From Coprobacillus sp. (lineage in GTDB: Bacteria > Bacillota_I > Bacilli_A > RFN20 > CAG-826), in NCBI GenBank assembly GCA_021203745.1, contig JAJQAP010000073.1, forward strand, positions 1-14,178: DNA of 14,178 nucleotides. Direction: 5' to 3'. Shown in pieces: positions 6,262 to 13,684 of this stretch. A model generated the notes under the pieces. That model saw only the letters and a program-made list of their open reading frames with translations, ran no database searches and was not told the DNA's origin. Position numbers and translations under genes: made by a program. Numbering within the stretch: the stretch's first letter is position 1; every line of letters begins with the position of its first letter.

Positions 6262-7413
6262 TTAATAAATTCTAGCTTTAGTCTCTTTCACACCGCAGTT
6301 ATGAGGAACGAGGACTCTAATTGTTTGACCTTTAGCAATTAAAGATACCCAACCTAGTCCTTCAATCGCGATATCTCGATATGTTCCATCATTATCCATT
6401 GTGTATTCAAATAAGTCATAATCAGAGAAATCTTTTAGATATTCACTGACTGGACGTAATGATCTTTTAATACGATTTTCTTGTAAGAAAGCATTAAACT
6501 TTGGTTCCGCAATCTCTTTATTCTCTACTCCTTCTGCGGTATAGATTTTAAATGTTGTGGCTTCTCCATCTCTAAGCTCAAAGGAAGCGAGAGAGCCAAG
6601 CGCTAGAACATTGCCTTTATTAATCTTTCTTGTTGTAATTTTCACAGCTTTTTTTGGAGTGATGAGATTTTGTACCTCTTTTTCGACTTTAGAAAGGACA
6701 GAGAACTTAAGACTTAATCCAGGTAGCTCATAGATAAAGGAAGAGTTACTTAGAGGAATTGATAGCACTCTATCATCGGTTCCTGGATAAATCTCTCTTG
6801 TTATCTTCCACTGAGATTTATTTTCAAATCCAACAAGGGCTCTATTCATTAAAACAGTTTTACCACTGCCTATTGCTCCTACCATATAAAGGTCATGACC
6901 TTCTCTTATACGATTAGCGAATCTTACAAAATCACCTGATTCATATGAATCGTTTTTACCGACGATTCTAATGGCGACAGGACTAATACCAACCTCGGCG
7001 AAGACACTTTCTAGGTATTCCTTAAAGTGATTGATTGTTGTTTCATTATCTTTTGTGGGGAATAGGTCCGCTTTAGTGCCAACAACCGCAACCTTAAGCT
7101 TTTTGACTTTTTCAACGACAGGTTGAGGTAAGATTCCTGAGAAAGTAAATAAATTAATGACCCAAATTATTCGAGCGTCCGTTGCTACAGCGTCATCAAG
7201 GATTTTTAAAACATCTTCATCTACACTCAAATCGAGAGCACTTTCGTTGACCACTTTCATTTGGTCAAAGCACTTTTGACAATATAGAACATGTGGGGCT
7301 TCAGCTTCTCTTTCGATAACAGATGCTGGGATGTAACCATCTTTAGTTGGATCTTCACTTTGAAGCACCATACCACAACGATGGCATCTTAATAGTCTTT
7401 TAATCTTTGCCAT
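6262..7413 (-). CDS. yqeH: Ribosome biogenesis GTPase YqeH
   Basis: 383 residues, normal for YqeH, a circularly permuted GTPase needed for 30S assembly. An N-terminal zinc ribbon is present (C10, C13, C45, C48). The permuted order follows: G4 TKAD (113-116), then G1 GAIGSGKT (179-186), then the G3 position at 229-232. The C-terminal treble-clef-like domain ends with IEGLGWVSL. Several motifs deviate from the family: G1 lacks the usual NVGKS wording though it is still a valid P-loop, G3 reads ELPG instead of DTPG, and the strand usually written VVD-F-F is VINLFTF. Whether GTP hydrolysis is changed is unknown. The Shine-Dalgarno GGAGGTCC lies within the end of yqeG, 1 nt separates the two genes, and the block order is conserved. 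Confidence 0.93.
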   Translation of the reverse strand: MAKIKRLLRCHRCGMVLQSEDPTKDGYIPASVIEREAEAPHVLYCQKCFDQMKVVNESALDLSVDEDVLKILDDAVATDARIIWVINLFTFSGILPQPVVEKVKKLKVAVVGTKADLFPTKDNETTINHFKEYLESVFAEVGISPVAIRIVGKNDSYESGDFVRFANRIREGHDLYMVGAIGSGKTVLMNRALVGFENKSQWKITREIYPGTDDRVLSIPLSNSSFIYELPGLSLKFSVLSKVEKEVQNLITPKKAVKITTRKINKGNVLALGSLASFELRDGEATTFKIYTAEGVENKEIAEPKFNAFLQENRIKRSLRPVSEYLKDFSDYDLFEYTMDNDGTYRDIAIEGLGWVSLIAKGQTIRVLVPHNCGVKETKARIY

Positions 7414-7414
7414 A

Positions 7415-7936
7415 TTAGGACCTCCAGTCGATATATTTATTTGCCGCTTTAAGTTTCTTTCTCATTCTTTGATCACGATGACGATTGACCCAGGTTACCC
7501 ATCTATCCACTGTGGTAAGGGGTTCGGTTAGAACTGATTTAATACCTAGTTTGTTACAGAAGATAATGTCTGTATAAATCTGGTCACCGATTAAGATTGT
7601 GCTCTCTTTATCGATACCATGAACTCTTATATATTTTCTCATTCTTCCTGCAAGGGGTTTACCACTATGGAAGACAAATTCGAGGTTTGGATCAATAGCC
7701 TCACAGTATTGTCTCACACGATTTTTATGATTATTGGAAACGATAATAACGTGAAATTCATCTTTTAGTCTATTCACAACATCAATACTTTCTTGATGAG
7801 GTGTGGGGACTTTTACACAGTCAAGAGTGTTATCTAGGTCGATAAAAATCGTCTTAATATTTTCTTTACGATAAAAATCTGCATCGATTTCGTAGACGTT
7901 TTTCGCGGTTCGATATGGAATAACTCTCTTTCTCAT
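7415..7936 (-). CDS. yqeG: YqeG family HAD-IIIA phosphatase
   Basis: 173 residues with the complete HAD signature: motif I D33-L-D35-N-T, motif II S67 (VIIVSNN), motif III K93 (SGKPLAG), motif IV GDQIYTD with D118 and D123. No cap domain insert is visible. YqeG proteins are small cytosolic HAD phosphatases, usually the first gene of the yqeG-yqeH-(aroE)-yqeI-nadD cluster, as here; the physiological substrate is not established from sequence. The ATG has no Shine-Dalgarno, and a -10-like element TATGCTAAAAT ends 6 nt upstream, so the transcript may be leaderless. yqeH follows after 1 nt. Confidence 0.92.
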   Translation of the reverse strand: MRKRVIPYRTAKNVYEIDADFYRKENIKTIFIDLDNTLDCVKVPTPHQESIDVVNRLKDEFHVIIVSNNHKNRVRQYCEAIDPNLEFVFHSGKPLAGRMRKYIRVHGIDKESTILIGDQIYTDIIFCNKLGIKSVLTEPLTTVDRWVTWVNRHRDQRMRKKLKAANKYIDWRS

Positions 7937-7942
7937 ACTTTT

Positions 7943-7953
7943 ATTTTAGCATA
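7943..7953 (-). promoter_or_regulatory. Extended -10 promoter for yqeG
   Basis: On the minus strand TATGCTAAAAT fits an extended -10 (TGnTAtaAT). The hexamer ends 6 nt before the yqeG ATG, so transcription would start at about the A of the start codon. The -35 region (TATAAA at 17 nt) is poor. Confidence 0.45.
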
Positions 7954-7961
7954 GTATCTAA

Positions 7962-7991
7962 AGTTTTTTATAGTTTTACTTATAAAAAACT
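7962..7991. repeat. 11-bp AT-rich hairpin between parC and yqeG
   Basis: Perfect inverted repeat 7962-7972 with 7981-7991, 8-nt loop, in the 90-nt gap. Neither strand has a T run after it, so it is not a normal terminator. It contains AT-rich arms and lies just upstream of the yqeG -10. It could stabilise the parC mRNA 3' end or weaken read-through. Confidence 0.5.
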
Positions 7992-8026
7992 CTGCAAAAT
8001 TTTCTGCCTTATTTTAAACTAAAGAC

Positions 8027-10693
8027 TTATTCGTCGTCTGAATCGAGTTCATCAAAGATTGAAATCTGAGTAAAGCCAGATTTACCTTCTTCTTTTTTCT
8101 TTGGTTCTTGGTCCACCGCTTGAGTAAGTGAGGGCTCTTCCACTTCGATAATTTCCTCTCCATCTTCACGAGGTACCACTATCTCTTTTTTGACGACTTC
8201 TTTTATGACGATTGGTTTAGAGACATTATTCTTATTAACAACATCTAGACTTAATCCATAGACTGCTTCTACCTTTAAACGAGAGGACATATTGACATTC
8301 TTTTTCATATTCTTATCAATTTCATTGATGCGATAATCATCGACGACATGTTCAATAAGAGATCCATCGCTTAAACATAATGTTAGTGTCGTTGGGTCTT
8401 TAGAAGTTACTTTAAAGGCCTCCACGAGATGATGGACATCGTTTTTAAAATACGTAAAGACATCCTGAGCTTTTCCTGGACGACCCGTTTTATTTATATG
8501 GGTATTATCGATAACTCTAACGCACCCTCTATCACTAACAAGGATGACTTTTCCTCTTTCATCTTCTTCAAATGGGATAAGTCTTAAAGCATTGTCTTTA
8601 GCAAGTCCTTGCATCGATTTCACCCCACCCGCTTTAGAAGAAACGATTGTTAATTCATTTTCATTAAAGTAAGCACCTTTCCCATTTTCTGTAAGGATAA
8701 GGAGATCTGAGTTGCCACTTAAAAGAGCAACACTTACTACTTCATCAGAAGATAATATCTTCATAAATCTCGTCGGTTTGGAGTGTTTTGCGTAGTCTAG
8801 TTGATTAATATTCATTCGTTTAATCTGTCCTTGACGAGTGAGGATGCCGATATATAGATCGTCTCTTTTTTGATCTATTATCATTCCCTTTATGATCTTT
8901 TCACCTGAAGCAAAGGTAAAGAACTGATTAAGGTGAGATCCTTCTTCTTTCCATTTATTCTCAGTGAGGTAATGGATAGGTATGCAGACATAGTTACCTA
9001 GGTTAGTAAAGGCCACTAAATAATCGGTGGTATAGACATCCGCAATACCGATAAGAACATCTCCATTTTTAATTCCAGGGAGACTTTCTGAAGACTTAAA
9101 TGATTTAAGAGAACTTCGTTTTGTATAGCCATCTCTCGTTAAGGAGAGCATCTCTTCTTCTTTTGCGATTAGTTCACGCTTATCAATTGCAACTTCTTCT
9201 TCCTTCTCTTCGATTTGTGTGCGTCTTTCGTCTCCATACTCTTTCTTAATCTCTCTTAAGTCAGAGATAATCTGATTATTGAGTTTGTTTTCGTCGCTGA
9301 GTAAGGCGTTACAACGTTCAATCTCTCTTTCGAGATCTTTCTTTTCTTTTTCTAAGGCTATTTCATCGGTATGAGATAGTTTATATAAAGGCATGGTCAC
9401 GACCGCTTCAGCCTGGTCATTTGTGAGATCATACTTTGCCATTAAGTTAACTTTAGAGTCCGCTTTATCTTTACTCTTTTTAATAATCTCCACGACTTCA
9501 TTGATGTTTAAAGAAGCGATAATTAAACCTTCAACGATATGAAGTCTTTGTGAGTATTTTTCTAAATCAAACTTTGTTTTGCGGGTTACTACATCTTCTT
9601 GATGGGCAATATAAGCATCGAGATAATCTAAAATCCCTAACGTTTTTGGACGTCCGTTACAAATTGCAAGGATATTCGCGGAGTAAGACACTTTTAACGA
9701 TGTTTTATTCAATAAATACTGTAAAACGAGGTCCGCTTTTGCATCCTTTTTTAAATCGACGACGATTTTTATTCCTTCAATATCGGATTCATCTCTTACT
9801 TCTAGGATTCCATCTATCGCACGAGACACTCTAATTTTATCTATTTCATAAGCGATATTAATCTTGACCACTCCAAAGGGTACTTCAGTTATGACGATTT
9901 GATTAATATCTTTACCTTGTACTATTTCGCATTTGGCGGCGATTTCTATCCTTCCCGCTCCAGTTTCATAAATACTTCTTAGTCCATTTGTTTTATAGAC
10001 AATACCCCCAGTTGGGAAATCTGGACCTTTAATAATATCTAGGATTGGATCAACTATGCATTCTTTATGTCTAATTCGATAAATTGTCGCATCGATTACT
10101 TCCCCTAAATTATGAGGAGGGATGTTTGTGGCCATCCCTACAGCGATACCTTGAGACCCGTTAACTAAAAGGTTAGGGAAACGAGAGGGTAAAACAATTG
10201 GTTCAAACCTTGTATCATCGTAGTTAAGTTGCATATCGATTGTCTTTTTATCGATATCTCTTACTAGTTCATTTGAGATTTTAGCGAGTCGTGCTTCAGT
10301 ATATCGATAGGCCGCTGGAGAATCACCATCAATAGAACCATTATTTCCTTGGAATTGAAGTAAGGGGTATCTCATCTTCCAGTCTTGAGAAAGGTGAGCC
10401 ATCGCATCGTATATTGAGGCGTCTCCATGTGGGTGATAAGTACCCATAACCGCCCCTACTGTATGAGCGCATTTTTTCGTTGGTCTATTAAAGAGGTTAC
10501 CATCTTCATACATCGAGTAGATGATTCTTCTTTGGACTGGTTTTAAGCCATCACGAACATCAGGGATTGCCCTATCTTGGATAATCTCTTTCGCAAATAT
10601 CGCATACTTCTCTCCCATTATCTCTTCGAGAGGTTGGGTAGAAATATCCTCTTGTATAACTTCTTCAACCACTGGTTCTTTCTTTTTAGCCAT
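8027..10693 (-). CDS. parC: DNA topoisomerase IV subunit A
   Basis: 888 residues. Topoisomerase IV cleaves and passes DNA to decatenate sister chromosomes. The N-terminal breakage-reunion domain shows IIQDRAIPDVRDGLKPVQRRI (about 37-57), the QRDR helix HPHGDASIYDAM (87-98) and the catalytic tyrosine Y131 in AAYRYTEARL. A charged coiled-coil tower spans about 450-520. A beta-pinwheel C-terminal domain follows (about 535-815), with no GyrA box (QRRGGKG) seen, supporting ParC over GyrA. The last 70 residues are a charged low-complexity tail ending QISIFDELDSDDE, making the protein longer than the roughly 800-residue Bacillus ParC. The position of ParC Ser80 is Ala92. The start overlaps the parE stop by 8 nt and has AGAGGT upstream. 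The parE-parC order with divergent plsY matches Bacilli. Confidence 0.95.
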   Translation of the reverse strand: MAKKKEPVVEEVIQEDISTQPLEEIMGEKYAIFAKEIIQDRAIPDVRDGLKPVQRRIIYSMYEDGNLFNRPTKKCAHTVGAVMGTYHPHGDASIYDAMAHLSQDWKMRYPLLQFQGNNGSIDGDSPAAYRYTEARLAKISNELVRDIDKKTIDMQLNYDDTRFEPIVLPSRFPNLLVNGSQGIAVGMATNIPPHNLGEVIDATIYRIRHKECIVDPILDIIKGPDFPTGGIVYKTNGLRSIYETGAGRIEIAAKCEIVQGKDINQIVITEVPFGVVKINIAYEIDKIRVSRAIDGILEVRDESDIEGIKIVVDLKKDAKADLVLQYLLNKTSLKVSYSANILAICNGRPKTLGILDYLDAYIAHQEDVVTRKTKFDLEKYSQRLHIVEGLIIASLNINEVVEIIKKSKDKADSKVNLMAKYDLTNDQAEAVVTMPLYKLSHTDEIALEKEKKDLEREIERCNALLSDENKLNNQIISDLREIKKEYGDERRTQIEEKEEEVAIDKRELIAKEEEMLSLTRDGYTKRSSLKSFKSSESLPGIKNGDVLIGIADVYTTDYLVAFTNLGNYVCIPIHYLTENKWKEEGSHLNQFFTFASGEKIIKGMIIDQKRDDLYIGILTRQGQIKRMNINQLDYAKHSKPTRFMKILSSDEVVSVALLSGNSDLLILTENGKGAYFNENELTIVSSKAGGVKSMQGLAKDNALRLIPFEEDERGKVILVSDRGCVRVIDNTHINKTGRPGKAQDVFTYFKNDVHHLVEAFKVTSKDPTTLTLCLSDGSLIEHVVDDYRINEIDKNMKKNVNMSSRLKVEAVYGLSLDVVNKNNVSKPIVIKEVVKKEIVVPREDGEEIIEVEEPSLTQAVDQEPKKKEEGKSGFTQISIFDELDSDDE

Positions 10694-12644
10694 TTGTTAC
10701 CTCTTTAATAAATGAGTCTTCTTCGTTAAAGTCGACGTTTTCTTCAACCCAGTCTTTTCTGAGTTTAGGATCATCTCCCATTAAGATACGCACCCTCTTT
10801 TCGACAAGGAAGGCATCCTCTATATCCACTTGTATGAGTTTTCTACTTTTTGGATCCATCGTTGTTTCCTTTAGTTCGATATCGTTCATCTCTCCAAGTC
10901 CTTTATAACGATTAACCTTATATCCCGCGCCTACTTTTTTCTTAGCCTCTTCTAACTCCTCTTCGTTCCAGCAGTATTCTTGGATTGTCTTTTTTCCTGG
11001 ACTCTCTTTATACACCCTATAAAGAGGAGGTACCGCGAGAAAGACATGACCTGTAGTAATAAGGGGTCTCATATAGTGATAGAAGAATGTTAATAGGAGG
11101 GTTTGAATATGAGCGCCATCAGAATCGGCATCGCTCATAATGATAATCTTTCCATACTTGATATCATCGATATCAAAGGATTGACCAAAACCCGCTCCGA
11201 TGGTGGATATAATCGTGGCAAACTCTTCATTTTTTAGGAGTTTATCCACAGCGATAGAATCGGTATTAAGTGGTTTACCACGAAGTGGTAAGATTGCTTG
11301 ATGCACTCTATCTCGACCCTTTTTTGCACTTCCTCCTGCGCTATCACCCTCAACGATAAAGAGTTCGTTATTTTTATAATCTTTACTCTGTGCGGGTGTT
11401 AATTTATTAGAAAGAATTACTTCTTGTTTAGACTTTTTTGATGAGCCTCTTGCTTCTTCTTTAGCTTTACGCGCGGCAATTCTCGCGTTTTGCGAATCGA
11501 TACATTTTTTTAATATAGTAAAGGCTAGTTCCTTATTTTCATTTAGATAATATGTAAGCTTAGAATAGATGATGTTATTGACAATTGGGGTGGCTTCAGG
11601 TGTTCCTAATTTCCCTTTTGTCTGACCTTCAAATTCTAGGTAGTGCTCAGGGATCTTTAAGACGAGGATTGTGGTTAGTCCCTCTCTTATATCAGACCCA
11701 TCTAGGTGTCTACCTTTATTCATCTTTGTCATTTCAATAAAGTCGTTTATCGCCTTTGTAAGTCCTGTTTTGAAACCAACTTCATGGGTCCCCCCATCAC
11801 GGGTTCTCGCGTTATTGACATAGGAGTAAGTCGTTTCGTTATAGTCTTGGTTACACCACTGCAAAGCAACTTCTACCTCTATTCCTGTTTCCTGGTCTAT
11901 ATCATCAAAGTAAATGACTGGAGATAGTTTATCTTTATCTTCATTAACTGTTTCTACATATTGGACGAGTCCATTTTCGTAGTGGTATTCTACCGATTGT
12001 CCACTTCGTTCATCGTTTAAAACGAATGTCACATCTTTCATTAAGAAAGCATATTCTTGGAGTCTATCACTCACGGTATCAAACTTAAAATCCACAGTGG
12101 TAAAGATTGTGGGATCAGGTAAAAATCTCACTGTGGTTCCATGCTTTTTTGTGCTGCCGACTACCTCTAAGGGTGTTTCTATTTCCCCGCCATCATGGAA
12201 TCTCATATGGGAGATTTCTCCGTCTCGATATACGGTTACATCTAGCCAACTAGATAAAGCGTTAGTAACAGAGGCTCCCACTCCATGGAGACCAGCAGCG
12301 GTCTTATAGACATTATCATTAAATTTACCACCAGCGTGGAGTTCTCTAAAAACAAGCTCTAAAGCGCTTTTTCCTTCCACTTCGTTAATGCCTGTTGGAA
12401 TTCCTCTTCCTTCATCACTAACTTCACATGATCCATCTTTATGTAAGGTAACGACTATTTTATTTCCATATCCACATAAGGCCTCATCGATAGAGTTAGT
12501 GACAATCTCCGTGATAAGATGATGAAGTCCTTGGGAGTTAGTAGAACCAATATACATAGCGGGTCTTTTTCTGACCCCTTCAAGTCCCTTTAAAACTTGG
12601 ATGTCTTGTGCGGTGTATCCTGATGATTTATTTGCCTGTGCCAT
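10686..12644 (-). CDS. parE: DNA topoisomerase IV subunit B
   Basis: 652 residues, normal for ParE and shorter than proteobacterial GyrB. The GHKL ATPase is at the N-terminus: RKRPAMYIGST (25-35), E46 and N50 in TEIVTNSIDEAL, SDEGRGIP (76-83), HAGGKF (103-108) and GLHGVGAS (118-125). The transducer carries QTKGKLGTPE (341-350). The TOPRIM domain has VEGDSAGGSAKKGRDR from 431 (E432) and MSDADSDGAHI (503-513), whose Asp residues bind Mg. It supplies ATP-driven strand passage to ParC, encoded directly downstream with an 8-nt overlap. N50 is preceded by Thr where Asp is usual (VDNSIDEAL); the E/N pair is retained. A perfect TATAAT lies 15 nt upstream; the Shine-Dalgarno is weak (AGCGGT). Confidence 0.95.
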   Translation of the reverse strand: MAQANKSSGYTAQDIQVLKGLEGVRKRPAMYIGSTNSQGLHHLITEIVTNSIDEALCGYGNKIVVTLHKDGSCEVSDEGRGIPTGINEVEGKSALELVFRELHAGGKFNDNVYKTAAGLHGVGASVTNALSSWLDVTVYRDGEISHMRFHDGGEIETPLEVVGSTKKHGTTVRFLPDPTIFTTVDFKFDTVSDRLQEYAFLMKDVTFVLNDERSGQSVEYHYENGLVQYVETVNEDKDKLSPVIYFDDIDQETGIEVEVALQWCNQDYNETTYSYVNNARTRDGGTHEVGFKTGLTKAINDFIEMTKMNKGRHLDGSDIREGLTTILVLKIPEHYLEFEGQTKGKLGTPEATPIVNNIIYSKLTYYLNENKELAFTILKKCIDSQNARIAARKAKEEARGSSKKSKQEVILSNKLTPAQSKDYKNNELFIVEGDSAGGSAKKGRDRVHQAILPLRGKPLNTDSIAVDKLLKNEEFATIISTIGAGFGQSFDIDDIKYGKIIIMSDADSDGAHIQTLLLTFFYHYMRPLITTGHVFLAVPPLYRVYKESPGKKTIQEYCWNEEELEEAKKKVGAGYKVNRYKGLGEMNDIELKETTMDPKSRKLIQVDIEDAFLVEKRVRILMGDDPKLRKDWVEENVDFNEEDSFIKEVTNG

Positions 12645-12659
12645 AAAATTACCGCTTTA

Positions 12660-12665
12660 ATTATA
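12660..12665 (-). promoter_or_regulatory. -10 element of parE-parC
   Basis: A perfect TATAAT on the minus strand lies 15 nt before the parE ATG. The -35 region at 17 nt is poor (TTAAAA). The predicted transcript would have a leader of only about 9 nt, with the weak Shine-Dalgarno almost at its 5' end. Confidence 0.5.
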
Positions 12666-12676
12666 AACAATTAAAG

Positions 12677-12704
12677 TTGAAATTTTAATAATTTTGTGAA
12701 TAAT
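12677..12704 (+). promoter_or_regulatory. Promoter of plsY
   Basis: TTGAAA (12677-12682) and AATAAT (12699-12704), each 5 of 6 to the sigma-A consensus, have a 16-nt spacer. Transcription should begin near 12711, giving a leader of about 18 nt that consists mostly of the Shine-Dalgarno (AAGGAAGAGG, 12711-12720). It lies back to back with the parE -10 within an 84-nt divergent region. Confidence 0.6.
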
Positions 12705-12728
12705 TATTAAAAGGAAGAGGAAGCAGAC

Positions 12729-13499
12729 ATGAAAGTGTTAATTAATATTAGTGCGGCACTCGTATGTCTAATAGTAGGATATCTTATCGGTTCTATCTCT
12801 AACTCCATCATCATTGGTCGTCTCGTCTATCATCAAGATCCGCGAGATGCTGGATCTAGAAACGCTGGAGGCACCAATGCAGGAAGACTTTGGGGAAGGA
12901 AGATGGGATTTTTTATTATCGCTCTTGATATGATTAAGGTTATTCTTCCTCTCTGGCTCATGTGGTCTCTTTTAACCTTTATTAAGTTTGATGGAACGGC
13001 GTTAATGCCAAGTGGCATGGAGTTTGTTAATGGGGAGATAGCCGATTATACAATTCCTTGGCCAGTATACTGGTTATCAATACTTGGGACAGTGGTCGGT
13101 CACTGCTACCCTGTATACTATGGCTTTAGAGGAGGGAAAGGAGTTTCCTCATTCTACGGAGTTCTTATTGGTGGATGCTGGGTAAACTTCGTTGTGACAG
13201 GTGTTACCTTTATGATTACGATTGGCGCAAAGCATTATGTCTCTCTAGCCTCAGTTGTTTCTTCAATTGTTGGAACAATCTTTAGCTGGGTTTGGGCAAT
13301 CCTTATCGAGTGTGGAGTCTTTAGTTCTCATCCAACCTTGATGTTTATTCCAACCTACGGCACAACCCTATATTGCAACTATGTCCTCGCGATTTGTCTA
13401 ACGATTATGATGGTGATTTTAATTGTCAAACATATCCCAAATATGAAGCGAATCAGAAAGGGAGAAGAGAATAAAATTACCTGGTTAAAAGAAAGATAA
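12729..13499 (+). CDS. plsY: Acyl-phosphate:glycerol-3-phosphate acyltransferase PlsY
   Basis: 256 residues, longer than the usual 190-215. This membrane enzyme makes lysophosphatidic acid from acyl-phosphate and glycerol 3-phosphate, the first step of phospholipid synthesis. Three family motifs are seen: AGSRNAGGTNAGRLWG (41-56), GHCYPVYYGFRGGKGVSS (124-141) and YVSLASVVSS (170-179). At least five hydrophobic segments surround them, starting with residues 5-30 (a GSIS-containing first helix). Extra length lies between helices 2 and 3 (about 85-110, a polar loop with MPSGMEFVNG) and at the C-terminus. Motif 1 reads GSRN/GGTN instead of the common GSGN/GATN. It is divergent from parE, as plsY (yneS) is in B. 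subtilis. A good promoter and a purine-rich ribosome-binding site precede the ATG. Confidence 0.93.
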   Translation: MKVLINISAALVCLIVGYLIGSISNSIIIGRLVYHQDPRDAGSRNAGGTNAGRLWGRKMGFFIIALDMIKVILPLWLMWSLLTFIKFDGTALMPSGMEFVNGEIADYTIPWPVYWLSILGTVVGHCYPVYYGFRGGKGVSSFYGVLIGGCWVNFVVTGVTFMITIGAKHYVSLASVVSSIVGTIFSWVWAILIECGVFSSHPTLMFIPTYGTTLYCNYVLAICLTIMMVILIVKHIPNMKRIRKGEENKITWLKER

Positions 13500-13516
13500 T
13501 TAGTAGTTTTTTAGTA
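13496..13516 (+). repeat. 21-nt repeat, copy 2
   Basis: Identical to 4724-4744. It includes the plsY stop codon (13497-13499), and its T-rich part is partly repeated just afterwards (a second TAGTAGTTTTT-type unit to about 13522). Confidence 0.6.
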
Positions 13517-13529
13517 GTTTTTATTGTAA

Positions 13530-13548
13530 TGTGAATTAAGAATTCACA
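13530..13548. repeat. 8-bp hairpin downstream of plsY
   Basis: An 8-bp perfect stem (13530-13537 with 13541-13548, loop AAG) lies 30 nt after the plsY stop. No T run follows on either strand, so it is more likely an mRNA 3' end structure than a terminator. Confidence 0.4.
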
Positions 13549-13633
13549 CATAAGTAAAAATCGCTATAAACATTGATAGATAAAATGTTTTGATTGACAC
13601 TTTTATAAAATAGGTAGAGAAAACTAGTAAATT

Positions 13634-13663
13634 AAAAGCACCTCCACTACTGAGATGCTTTTT
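13634..13663. terminator. Bidirectional intrinsic terminator between plsY and the AbiEii-like gene
   Basis: The stem pairs 13634-13640 with 13656-13662, then after one C/A mismatch 13642-13644 with 13652-13654, around a 7-nt loop. The outer A/T pairs give T runs on both strands (ending about 13663 on plus, TTTTAATTT on minus). It is well placed for the convergent genes at 13499 and 13685. Confidence 0.65.
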
Positions 13664-13684
13664 CCATTTTGTTCCACTATTTAG

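Noticed and set aside
9550..9834. Open frame on the plus strand inside parC
   Set aside because: Shadow of parC, with no recognisable domain and no ribosome-binding site.
13568..13590. A hairpin (7-bp stem AAACATT/AATGTTT) and a nearby TTGACA as terminator or promoter
   Set aside because: The T run is too short for a terminator, and no -10 lies at a correct distance from the TTGACA with a gene downstream on that strand.
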